Assembly: GCA_021155855.1 (NCBI GenBank)
Contig: JAJNAZ010000006.1
Span: 1 to 64,000 of the forward strand
DNA: 64,000 bases
Source of the DNA: Solirubrobacterales bacterium
Lineage (GTDB): Bacteria; Actinomycetota; Thermoleophilia; Solirubrobacterales; 70-9
Reading direction: 5' to 3'
A program made the position numbers and the translations under genes. Each line of letters starts with the position of its first letter. The stretch's first letter is position 1. Positions 51,304 to 58,969 of the stretch are shown here, in pieces. The notes beneath the pieces are model-generated. The model had not been told where the DNA came from, did not search any database, and worked only from the letters and a program-made list of their open reading frames with translations.

Positions 51304-51353
51304 GGTAACCAATGTATTGATATAGAGGGTTATATCATAACCGGTGATAACAT
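51304..51353. promoter_or_regulatory. Palindromic operator between the small ORF and the CGNR gene
   Basis: Perfect palindrome GGTTAT-ATC-ATAACC (51328-51342), flanked by GGTAACC (51304-51310) and by ATAACCG (51337-51343) paired with CGGTTAT (51359-51365). A minus -10 TACATT (51316-51311) and a plus -10 TAACAT (51348-51353) lie on either side of the central palindrome, so one regulator could control both genes. Confidence 0.6.
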
Positions 51354-51363
51354 AATGTCGGTT

Positions 51364-51924
51364 ATGGCCACGAACCAGATCGCCCCCGGCAGGCTCGAGC
51401 TGGTGCGCGAATTCGTCAACACGCACGAGCTCGATCGGCACACCGACGAGCTCTCCGGCGCCGCCACCACCACCCGTTGGCTCGAGGCCCGTGGGCTGTC
51501 CGGGGCGGACGGCTTGCTGCCCGAGCACGACCGCGAGCGCCTGGTCGCCGTGCGCGAGGCGCTGCGGCTGCTGCTGCTCGCCAACAACTCCGGGGACCCG
51601 GCGCCGGAGCGAGCGCTGCGGGCGCTGAACGAGCAGTCGACCGAGGCCGCCCTCGGCCTGCGCTTCGACGCCGACGGGGCGCAGCTGGTCAGCAGCTGCG
51701 GCGGCGTCGACTCGACGATCGCCGAGCTGCTGGCGATCGTTCACGATTCGATGCGAGACGGCACCTGGCAGCGGCTGAAGGCCTGTCTCGCCGACGACTG
51801 TCACTGGGCCTTCTACGACAACTCGCGCAACCACTCCGGCACCTGGTGCGACATGTCGGATTGCGGGAACCGGGCCAAGGCGCGCGCCTACCGCGAGCGC
51901 CACCGTGCCCACCGCAAGCGATAG
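51364..51924 (+). CDS. CGNR zinc-finger (ABATE-type) regulator
   Basis: A 186-residue protein. The N-terminal ABATE domain ('LELVREFVNTHELDRHTDEL') is thought to bind a stress-related ligand. The C-terminal CGNR zinc finger is intact: 'RLKACLADDCHWAFYDNSRNHSG' region followed by 'WCDMSDCGNRAKARAYRERH', where the metal-binding Cys pairs and the CGNR DNA-binding box are visible. ATG 51364 is chosen because TAACAT ends ten bases upstream; ATG 51355 would start one base after it. Likely an autoregulator using the palindromes before it. Confidence 0.85.
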   Translation: MATNQIAPGRLELVREFVNTHELDRHTDELSGAATTTRWLEARGLSGADGLLPEHDRERLVAVREALRLLLLANNSGDPAPERALRALNEQSTEAALGLRFDADGAQLVSSCGGVDSTIAELLAIVHDSMRDGTWQRLKACLADDCHWAFYDNSRNHSGTWCDMSDCGNRAKARAYRERHRAHRKR

Positions 51925-51927
51925 CCT
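51922..51927 (+). promoter_or_regulatory. Leaderless -10 of fumC, overlapping a stop codon
   Basis: TAGCCT, whose TAG is the stop codon of the CGNR gene. It ends nine bases before ATG 51937. Confidence 0.45.
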
Positions 51928-51936
51928 CAGCTGCCG

Positions 51937-53256
51937 ATGGCCCTCGACACACAGCTGTGGGGAGCCGAGACCGCGAAGGCAATCGAGAATTTCCCCGTTT
52001 CCGGGCACCCGATCCCGGCTCCGGTGGTTCACTGGCTCGGCCGGATCAAGGCCGCGGCGGCGCGCGTCAACGCCGAGCTCGGGGGCCTCGATGCCGACAT
52101 CGCCGAGCGGATCGCGGCCGCCGGCGACGCGGTCGGCGCCGGCGAGCACGACGACCAGTTCCCGGTTGATGTGTTCCAGACCGGCTCCGGCACCTCGTCG
52201 AACATGAACGCGAACGAGGTGATCGCCAATCTGGCCGGCGACGACGCCCACGCCAACGACCACGTCAACATGGGCCAGTCCTCCAACGACGTGTTCCCGT
52301 CGGCGGTTCACCTGGCGGCGCTCGGTGAGGTCTCCTCCGATCTGCTCCCGGCCCTCGACGGGCTCTCCGAGGCGCTGGCGCGCAAGGCGGAGGAATTCGC
52401 CGGCCACGTCAAGGCTGGACGCACCCATCTGATGGACGCCGTCCCGGTCACCCTGGGCCAGGAGTTCGGCGGCTATGCGACGCAGATCCGGCTCGGAGCC
52501 GACCGCGTCCGCGACACCCTCGCCCGCGTCGGTCAGATCCCGCTGGGCGGTACCGCCACCGGCACCGGCCTCAACACCCACTCCGAGTTCGCCGAGCGGG
52601 TGCGCCGCCGGCTCGCCGACGCGACCGGGCTCGAGATCTCGGCGCCGGCCGACCCGTTCGAGGCGCAGGGCAACCGCGACTCCCTGGTCGAGCTCTCCGG
52701 CGGGCTTCGGGTGGTCGCCGTCTCGCTGATCAAGATCGCGAACGACATTGCGCTGATGGGCTCCGGCCCCCGGGCAGGCCTCGCCGAGATCCGCCTGCCC
52801 GAGCTTCAGAAGGGGTCGTCGATCATGCCCGGCAAGGTCAACCCGGTGATCTGCGAGGTCGTGATCCAGGTCGGCGACCAGGTGATTGGCAATGACGCCG
52901 CGATCGCGATCGCCGGCTCACAGGGCCAGTTCGAGCTCAACGTCCGGGTGCCGCTGATCGCGCGCAACCTGCTCGACTCGGTAAAGCTGCTCGCCGCCGC
53001 GTCGCGGCTGCTGAACGAGAGGTGCGTGAGCGGGATCGAGGCGAACGAGGAGATGCTCGAGCGCCATGCGGAGAACACGCTCGCCACCGCCACGGCGCTC
53101 AACCCGCACGTCGGCTACGACCGCGCCACGGAGATCGTCAAGCAAGCCGCCGCCTCGGGCCGGCCGTTGCGGGAGGTCGCGCGCGAGCTCGGAGTCTCCG
53201 AATCGGTGCTCGACGAGGCCCTCGACCATCAACGGCTCGCCCGGCCCCACGACTGA
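51937..53256 (+). CDS. fumC: Class II fumarate hydratase
   Basis: A 439-residue homotetrameric iron-independent fumarase of the TCA cycle. 'FQTGSGTSSNMNANEVIAN', 'HVNMGQSSNDVFPSA', 'GRTHLMDAVPVTLGQEF' and the superfamily signature 'GSSIMPGKVNP' (near 294-304) are complete. The catalytic Ser lies in the GSSIMPGK loop and the general acid His in THLMDA. Only 12 bases separate it from the CGNR gene. Confidence 0.94.
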   Translation: MALDTQLWGAETAKAIENFPVSGHPIPAPVVHWLGRIKAAAARVNAELGGLDADIAERIAAAGDAVGAGEHDDQFPVDVFQTGSGTSSNMNANEVIANLAGDDAHANDHVNMGQSSNDVFPSAVHLAALGEVSSDLLPALDGLSEALARKAEEFAGHVKAGRTHLMDAVPVTLGQEFGGYATQIRLGADRVRDTLARVGQIPLGGTATGTGLNTHSEFAERVRRRLADATGLEISAPADPFEAQGNRDSLVELSGGLRVVAVSLIKIANDIALMGSGPRAGLAEIRLPELQKGSSIMPGKVNPVICEVVIQVGDQVIGNDAAIAIAGSQGQFELNVRVPLIARNLLDSVKLLAAASRLLNERCVSGIEANEEMLERHAENTLATATALNPHVGYDRATEIVKQAAASGRPLREVARELGVSESVLDEALDHQRLARPHD

Positions 53257-54184
53257 GCCGATCGGCCGCGACGAGATCGAGGCGGCGGCGGCGCGCATCG
53301 ACGGCCGGGTGCGCGAGACACCGGTGCTGGACCTCGAGCCTGGCGCCCTCGGCCTGGACGGCGCACTGACGCTGAAACTGGAGCTGTTTCAGCACACCGG
53401 CTCGTTCAAGGCACGCGGGGCGTTCAGTGTCTTGCTCGCCGCCGAGGTGCCCGCGGCTGGCGTGGTCGCGGCCTCGGGCGGCAACTTCGCGCTCGCCGTC
53501 GCCCACGCGGCCGCCGAGCTGGGCCACCCGGCGGCGATCTTCGTCCCCGAGAGCTCACCGCCGGCGAAGCTCGAACGCCTGCGCCGCGGCGGCGCCGAGG
53601 TCGTCGTCGCCGGCGCCTTCTACGACGATGCACTCGCCGCGGCCCGCGAGCGCGCCGCGGCCTCGGGCGCACTCGAGCTGCATGCCTTCGACGACCCGCT
53701 GGTCGTCGCCGGCCAGGGAACCTGTGGGCGCGAGCTCGACCGCCGGCGCGCGGGCCTCGACACGCTGGTGGTCGCAGTCGGTGGCGGTGGCCTCTGCGGC
53801 GGGATCGCGGCCTGGTACGGCAACGAGGCCCGGATCGTCGCCACCGAGCCGCGGCGCTGCCCGACCCTCGCCCGCGCTCTGGAGGCCGGGGCGCCAATTG
53901 AGGTCGAGGTCGGCGGTCACGCGGCCGACTCACTCGGTGCGCGGCGGATCGGCGAGCATCCGTGGGCCGCGCTCAGCCGCTGGGTGGACGACGCGGTGCT
54001 GGTCACGGACGATGCGATCCGGGATGCTCAGCGCCGCCTCTGGGCCGAGCTCCGGATCGCCGCCGAGCCGGGCGGCGCCGCGGCGCTCGCGGCACTGCTG
54101 TCCGGCGCCTACGTGCCGGGCCGCGACGAGCGCGTCGGGGTGCTGATCTGCGGCGGCAACTTCGATCCCGGATCGCTCGCGTAA
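53249..54184 (+). CDS. Threonine dehydratase-like PLP enzyme, start codon uncertain
   Basis: About 311 residues of the fold-type II serine/threonine dehydratase family. The PLP Lys is in 'HTGSFKARGA' (about residue 54), 'AASGGNFALAVAHAAAELG' is the substrate loop and 'VAVGGGGLCGGIAAW' the phosphate-binding loop. There is no C-terminal ACT domain, so it is the catabolic or serine-racemase-like form. The family N terminus (IGRDEIEAAAARI) begins directly after the fumC end, but no ATG, GTG or TTG precedes it in frame. ACG 53249 overlaps the fumC stop where an ATG would be expected; GTG 53309 would remove the first helix. Confidence 0.82.
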   Translation, partial: TTEPIGRDEIEAAAARIDGRVRETPVLDLEPGALGLDGALTLKLELFQHTGSFKARGAFSVLLAAEVPAAGVVAASGGNFALAVAHAAAELGHPAAIFVPESSPPAKLERLRRGGAEVVVAGAFYDDALAAARERAAASGALELHAFDDPLVVAGQGTCGRELDRRRAGLDTLVVAVGGGGLCGGIAAWYGNEARIVATEPRRCPTLARALEAGAPIEVEVGGHAADSLGARRIGEHPWAALSRWVDDAVLVTDDAIRDAQRRLWAELRIAAEPGGAAALAALLSGAYVPGRDERVGVLICGGNFDPGSLA

Positions 54185-54257
54185 CGCCCGGAACTTCCGG
54201 CCGACGGATCAGGACTGCGATCATCACAGGCGAGCGACGAGCAGAGAAGGAGCCCGA

Positions 54258-54764
54258 ATGCCCGACGACAACGCAAGCCCCACCGAGAAGGCGACCTTCG
54301 GCGCCGGCTGCTTCTGGCAGGTCGAGGAGACATTCCGCGCCCTCGACGGGGTGCTCGACACCGCGGTCGGCTATGAGGGCGGCCACGTCGACAACCCGAC
54401 CTACGAGCAGGTGTGCAGCGGCACCACCGGCCACGTGGAGGTCTGCGAGGTCGAGTTCGACCCGTCCCGAGTGAGCTTCGAGGATTTGGTCTCAAAGTAC
54501 TTCGAGATCCACGACCCGACGCAGCTGAACCGTCAAGGGCCGGACGTCGGCCACCAGTACCGCTCGGTGATCTTCGCCCACTCCGCCGAGCAGGAGGAGG
54601 TCGCGCGCACGGTGATCGAGCGTGTGCAGCCGCGCTTTCGGGATCCGATCGTGACCGCGATCGAGCCCGCGCAGCCGTTCTGGCGCGCCGAGGAGTACCA
54701 CCAGTGCTATCTCGACAAGCGGCGCTCGGGCGCCGGGCTCTTGGGCCAGCTGCTCGGGCGCTGA
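54258..54764 (+). CDS. msrA: Peptide methionine sulfoxide reductase A
   Basis: A 168-residue enzyme reducing Met-S-sulfoxide in proteins. The catalytic Cys18 is in 'FGAGCFWQVEE'; 'VGYEGGHVDNPTYEQVCSG' and 'HDPTQLNRQGPDVGHQYRS' are family signatures. A C-terminal Cys in 'YHQCYLDKR' is a candidate resolving Cys. The SD AGAAGGAG lies close to the ATG. It is a stand-alone MsrA with no MsrB fusion. Confidence 0.94.
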   Translation: MPDDNASPTEKATFGAGCFWQVEETFRALDGVLDTAVGYEGGHVDNPTYEQVCSGTTGHVEVCEVEFDPSRVSFEDLVSKYFEIHDPTQLNRQGPDVGHQYRSVIFAHSAEQEEVARTVIERVQPRFRDPIVTAIEPAQPFWRAEEYHQCYLDKRRSGAGLLGQLLGR

Positions 54765-54825
54765 ACCCGCTCGCGGCCGTCGCGCCGGCACCGCCGGGCT
54801 GAGCCCGATCTCGCCTTGGGCGACG

Positions 54826-54847
54826 TATGGGTGCTATCGCACCCATA
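54826..54847. terminator. Hairpin between convergent msrA and globin genes
   Basis: Perfect 9-bp stem TATGGGTGC / GCACCCATA with loop TATC. It sits between two converging genes and can work in both directions. No T-run is present on either side. Confidence 0.55.
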
Positions 54848-54862
54848 ACTCGCCCGGTGGAG

Positions 54863-55330
54863 CTAGCCCTCGAACGGCGGCGCCTCGCCCCAGCCCCACC
54901 GCGGCACCGGGGCGTGCTCGAAGACGTCCGCGTCGGGTTGCGAGTTGTGCATGGCCAGGCGGGTGCCCCACTCGACGTAGGCGACGAACGCCGAGCGGAA
55001 CTCGGGGTCGTCGGGGAGGCCCGCGTCGTCGGCGGCGAGGCTCATCAGGGAGGCGAAGCGAAACCGCTGCTCGGGTGTGATGGCGAGCCCGCGATGGTGG
55101 GCGAGCATGCTCTCGTAGCCGCCGAGCTCCGCCGTGTAGCGGCCCGGCCCGCCGAAGACCTCGCACCACCAGGCGGTGACATGGGCCCGATGGTCCTCGT
55201 GGACGCCGCCTGGGAAGAAGGGGGCGAGGAGCTCGTCGCGCTCGACCCGGTCGTAGAACGCGTCGATCAGGCCCCGCAGCGCGGGCCCGCCGCCCGCCCA
55301 CTCGAACAGCGTCGGCGCGCCGTCAGACAT
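54863..55330 (-). CDS. Group II truncated hemoglobin
   Basis: A 155-residue 2-on-2 globin of the GlbO-like group. 'LFEWAGGGPALRGLIDAFYDRV' is the A/B helix start, 'HEDHRAHVTAWWCEVFGGP' holds the E-helix, 'LAHHRGLAITPEQRFRF' contains the proximal His, and 'LAMHNSQPDADV' with 'PRWGWG' is the conserved end. It probably handles O2, NO or peroxide. Its start overlaps the 3' end of the aldehyde dehydrogenase gene, so the two form one operon. Confidence 0.88.
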   Translation of the reverse strand: MSDGAPTLFEWAGGGPALRGLIDAFYDRVERDELLAPFFPGGVHEDHRAHVTAWWCEVFGGPGRYTAELGGYESMLAHHRGLAITPEQRFRFASLMSLAADDAGLPDDPEFRSAFVAYVEWGTRLAMHNSQPDADVFEHAPVPRWGWGEAPPFEG

Positions 55331-56789
55331 TGACAGCGACGTACTTCGTCTCCAGGAACTCGTGGATGCCCTCGTTGCCGCCCTCGCGGCCGATGCCCGA
55401 CTGCTTGACGCCGCCGAACGGCGCGCCGGCGTTCGAGACCATCCCCTGGTTGAGGCCGATCATTCCCGTCTCCAGCCCCTCGCAGACGCGCAGGGCTCGC
55501 TTCAGGTCGGCGGTGTAGACGTAGGCGACGAGCCCGTACTCGGTGTCGTTGGCGGCGGCGATCGCCTCCACCTCGTCGGCGAACCCCTTCACGGGGGCGA
55601 CCGGCCCGAAGATCTCCTCACGCAGCAACCGGGCCGAGTCGGGCACGTCGGCGACCACGGTGGGCTCGTAGAAGTAGCCGGCGCCGTCCGGGATCGCACC
55701 GCCGACCACGCAACTTGCGCCCTGGTCGACCGCATCGCGAACCAGCTCGTCGACCTTCGAGCGCTGGTCGGCGTCGATCAGCGGCCCAACGTCGACGCCG
55801 TCATCGACACCGCGGCCGAGCCGCAGCTTGCCCATCCGCGACGCCAGCCTCTCGGCGAACTCCGAGGCGACCGGCTCGGCGACATGGAAGCGATTGGCGG
55901 AGGTGCAGGCCTCGCCGATGTTGCGCATCTTGGCGATCATCGCGCCCTCGATCGCCGCGTCGAGGTCGGCGTCGTCGAAGATCAAAAACGGGGCGTTGCC
56001 GCCCAGCTCCATCGAGGCCTTGAGCACGTTGTCGGCCGACTGGGCGATCAGCTTGCGCCCGACCTCGGTCGAGCCGGTGAACGAGAGCTTGCGCAGCCTC
56101 CGGTCGGCGATGATCGGCGCAGAGATCGCGCTCGAGGACGAGCCGGTGATCACGTTGAGCACCCCCGGCGGCAGCCCGCACTCGGCGAGCAGCTGCGCCA
56201 GTGCCAGCATCGAGAGCGGCGTCTGCTGCGCCGGCTTGACCACCATCGTGCAGCCGGCGGCGACCGCGGGGCCGATCTTCCGGGTGCCCATCGCGTTGGG
56301 GAAGTTCCATGGGGTGATGAAGTAGCTGGGCCCGACCGGTTGGCGCATCACAAGCACCCGCGAGGCCGCGTTGCCGGCGACCTTGAAGTAGCCGTCGATG
56401 CGCAGCGCCTCGCCCGAGAACCAGCGAAAGAACTCGGCCGCGTAGGTGATCTCGGCCTTCGATTCGGCGAGCGTCTTGCCCATCTCCAGGGTCATCAGCA
56501 GCGCCAGGTCGTCGGCGCGCTCGCCGAGCAGCTCGAACGCTCGCCAGAGGATCTCGCCGCGCTCGTTCGGCGGCGTCGCGGCCCAGTCGGCCTGCGCTTC
56601 GGCGGCCGCGTCGATCGCCGCCTGCGCGTCCTCGGGGGTTGCGTCGGCGATCTCGCAGATCGCCTCGCCGGTCGAGGGGTCCTCGACCGCGAGCGTGGCA
56701 CCGCCGCCGGCGTCGCGCCACTCGCCGCCGATGAGGAGCTGCTTCGGCGCCGCCTCGACCACCGTGCTCTCGCGCTCAGCAATGCTCAT
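55323..56789 (-). CDS. gabD: NAD(P)-dependent succinate-semialdehyde dehydrogenase
   Basis: A 488-residue aldehyde dehydrogenase. 'SYFITPWNFPNAMGTRKIGPA' is the cofactor-binding strand, 'LSFTGSTEVGRKL' the NAD loop, Glu in 'MELGGNAPF' the general base and Cys in 'IGEACTSANRF' (near 295) the nucleophile. The pattern is of the SSADH group (GabD/SSADH-like). ATG 56789 has GGAGG upstream; the longer in-frame extension lacks homology. It may feed succinate to the TCA cycle. It shares an operon with the globin gene. Confidence 0.88.
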   Translation of the reverse strand: MSIAERESTVVEAAPKQLLIGGEWRDAGGGATLAVEDPSTGEAICEIADATPEDAQAAIDAAAEAQADWAATPPNERGEILWRAFELLGERADDLALLMTLEMGKTLAESKAEITYAAEFFRWFSGEALRIDGYFKVAGNAASRVLVMRQPVGPSYFITPWNFPNAMGTRKIGPAVAAGCTMVVKPAQQTPLSMLALAQLLAECGLPPGVLNVITGSSSSAISAPIIADRRLRKLSFTGSTEVGRKLIAQSADNVLKASMELGGNAPFLIFDDADLDAAIEGAMIAKMRNIGEACTSANRFHVAEPVASEFAERLASRMGKLRLGRGVDDGVDVGPLIDADQRSKVDELVRDAVDQGASCVVGGAIPDGAGYFYEPTVVADVPDSARLLREEIFGPVAPVKGFADEVEAIAAANDTEYGLVAYVYTADLKRALRVCEGLETGMIGLNQGMVSNAGAPFGGVKQSGIGREGGNEGIHEFLETKYVAVNV

Positions 56790-56892
56790 TCCCACCTCCG
56801 TGTCGACATCGGCGCCAGCGTAGCGTTCCGTCCGCCTGCGACCGCCACTTCCGCACTCCGTAGGCTGTTGAACCTCCTGGGGGGTGCGATCG

Positions 56893-57978
56893 ATGAGCTT
56901 CGGCAGGCGCACAGCGACGTTCGTGCTCGCCGCCGCGCTGGCGGCGCCGGCGGTGGCGAGCGCTTCGTGGACGATCGAGGGCCGCGGCTTCGGGCACGGT
57001 GTCGGGCTCTCGCAGTACGGTGCCTACGGCTTCGCCCAGAACGGGCACGGCTACAAGCGCATCCTCGACCACTACTACACGCAGACCGAGGTCGCGCGGA
57101 CGGGCGGTGAGCGGGTCAGGGTCTTGCTCGACTCGGGCGATGGCTCGGTTCGGTTCAAGGGCGCCGGGCGCGCCTGCGGCAAGAGGATCCGACCGGGGCG
57201 GGGCTACTCGTTCAGCGCCGACGGCGGTGGCGTCGTGCTTCGCGGCCGGCGCGGCGACCGGATCAAGGCCTGTGGCGGCGAGGCCAAGGCCGGCCACGGT
57301 CTGCGAATCGGAGGCCTCGGGCGCTATCGCGGCAAGCTCGTCGCCCGCAACGACGGTGGCTCGCTGCAGGTGATCAATGCGATCGGCCTCGACGGTTACG
57401 TCCAGGGCGTGGTCGCGAACGAAATGCCCTCGTCATGGCCGAAGCAGGCGCTGCGCGCGCAGGCGGTGGTCGCTCGCTCCTATGGTCTGGCGACCAAACG
57501 CGGCGGACCGTTCGACCACTACGCCGACACCCGCAGCCAGGTCTATGAGGGCAGGGCGTCGGAGACGGCCGCCACCAACAAGGCGGTCGCGGCGACGGCG
57601 AAGGAGGTGGTCAAGTACCGCGGCGAGCCGGCGGTCACCTACTACTTCTCGACCTCCGGTGGTCGAACCGAGAACTCGGAGTTTGGTTTCTCCGGCGGCA
57701 AGAGGATCCCCTACCTGAGGTCGGTGAAGGACCCGTTCGACAAGGTCTCGCCGGTGCACAAGTGGACCGAGCGGCTCTCCGACTCGAGGATGAAGGACGA
57801 GCTCGGCGGCCTCTTCGAGGGCAGGCTGGAGCGGATCGAGGTGCTCGACCGCGGCCGCTCGCCGCGGATCGTGCGCGCCCGCGTCGTCGGCTCCGCCGGG
57901 AGCACCAGGATCACCGGCGACACCCTGCGCGCCCGGCTCGAGCTGCGCTCGACCTGGGCCCGGTTCCGGCATCGCTGA
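56893..57978 (+). CDS. Secreted SpoIID/LytB-domain protein
   Basis: A 361-residue exported protein. A signal peptide covers about residues 1-24. The opening mature segment 'GRGFGHGVGLSQYGAYGFAQ' and the domain 'NAIGLDGYVQGVVANEMPSSW', followed by 'LRAQAVVARSYGLAT', are diagnostic of SpoIID/LytB, and 'YFSTSGGRTENSE' holds the usual TSGG motif. In sporulating firmicutes SpoIID is a lytic transglycosylase. No sporulation genes are here, so a cell-wall remodelling role outside sporulation is likelier. ATG 56893 follows GGGGTG; GTG 56884 is the alternative. Confidence 0.85.
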   Translation: MSFGRRTATFVLAAALAAPAVASASWTIEGRGFGHGVGLSQYGAYGFAQNGHGYKRILDHYYTQTEVARTGGERVRVLLDSGDGSVRFKGAGRACGKRIRPGRGYSFSADGGGVVLRGRRGDRIKACGGEAKAGHGLRIGGLGRYRGKLVARNDGGSLQVINAIGLDGYVQGVVANEMPSSWPKQALRAQAVVARSYGLATKRGGPFDHYADTRSQVYEGRASETAATNKAVAATAKEVVKYRGEPAVTYYFSTSGGRTENSEFGFSGGKRIPYLRSVKDPFDKVSPVHKWTERLSDSRMKDELGGLFEGRLERIEVLDRGRSPRIVRARVVGSAGSTRITGDTLRARLELRSTWARFRHR

Positions 57979-58965
57979 TCAGCCGTCGGGGTACGGCTGC
58001 AGCGGGATCCCGTGATCGGTCTCGCGAACGCCGAGCTCGTAGGCGGCGGCGCCGACGCACTCGAGGCGCGCCGCGGGGCGACCCCGGCGCTCGACGACCA
58101 GCTCGAGGTCGGCGATCGAGCAGTTGAGCGTGTTGTGCTCGGGGCCCTTCGGATCGGCGTAGATCCAGGCGACGAAGTTCCGCGGCTCCGAGGAGACCCG
58201 CCCCCGCAGCTTGACCCGCTTGCCCGTGAGCGTGAACTCGCACGCGGTGGGTTCGTCCTCGATCCGGGTCGAGCGGATGCGGTCGAAGCCGCCGAGCCGG
58301 TGGCGCTCGCCCTCGAGGCAGAGGACGCCGTTGCCGACCCAGGGCGTGGTCATCGGGCCGACCTTGATCCGTCCGACCGCGGCGTCGAAGTAGCCCTCGC
58401 CCTGGCGGAACTCGTTCGCCTGGATCCAGGCCCAGCGCTCGGCGTGCTCGGCGCCCCAGTTGTGGCCGATCATCCCGGGCCAGGCGTCGACCGCGATCCG
58501 CTTGCCGTCGACCGTCACCGCGCCGGAGTAGCGAGCGTCGGGGTAGGGGGAAAGGAACTTCGTCCGCGGCAGGGGCGCGCCGTAGAGGAACGGGTAGGGC
58601 AGATGGTGAAACGCCTCGGCCGCGGACTCGAACTCGAGCTCCCAGGAGACGTCCATGTCCTGGGTCGCCAGCTCGCCGCGCGCTCGCCCCGGCTCCAGCC
58701 GCGCGCCGTCGACCTCGATGTAGCCCCCCGGCGGCGCCGAGACGCGGTCGGCGGTGACGGTCAGCTTCGTCGCCCGCGGCCCGGCCGCCTCGGCGTCGAA
58801 GAGGGTGAACCAGACCGATCCGGCGAGCGCCTCGCCCGGCCGCTTGTGGACCGTGTGGCGGATCCAGAACCCCCGGCCGCCCCCCGGGCGGGTCGCCTTG
58901 ATGTAGAAGCTCTCGTAGTGCCCGGCGCCGGCGCCCGCGCCGGGGAAGCGGGCCTCGGTTCGCAT
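57979..58965 (-). CDS. Lipocalin-like AttH/CrtC-type protein, tentative
   Basis: A 328-residue protein rich in beta strands. 'FYIKATRPGGGRGFWIRHTV' near the N terminus and 'WPGMIGHNWGAEHAERWAWIQ' in the middle resemble the double-lipocalin fold of carotenoid 1,2-hydratase (CrtC), AttH and tocopherol-cyclase-like proteins. The link is by motif pattern only and the activity is unknown. It follows the phoD gene by four bases on the same strand, so they are co-transcribed. It ends exactly against the SpoIID gene. Confidence 0.6.
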   Translation of the reverse strand: MRTEARFPGAGAGAGHYESFYIKATRPGGGRGFWIRHTVHKRPGEALAGSVWFTLFDAEAAGPRATKLTVTADRVSAPPGGYIEVDGARLEPGRARGELATQDMDVSWELEFESAAEAFHHLPYPFLYGAPLPRTKFLSPYPDARYSGAVTVDGKRIAVDAWPGMIGHNWGAEHAERWAWIQANEFRQGEGYFDAAVGRIKVGPMTTPWVGNGVLCLEGERHRLGGFDRIRSTRIEDEPTACEFTLTGKRVKLRGRVSSEPRNFVAWIYADPKGPEHNTLNCSIADLELVVERRGRPAARLECVGAAAYELGVRETDHGIPLQPYPDG

Positions 58966-58969
58966 GCCG

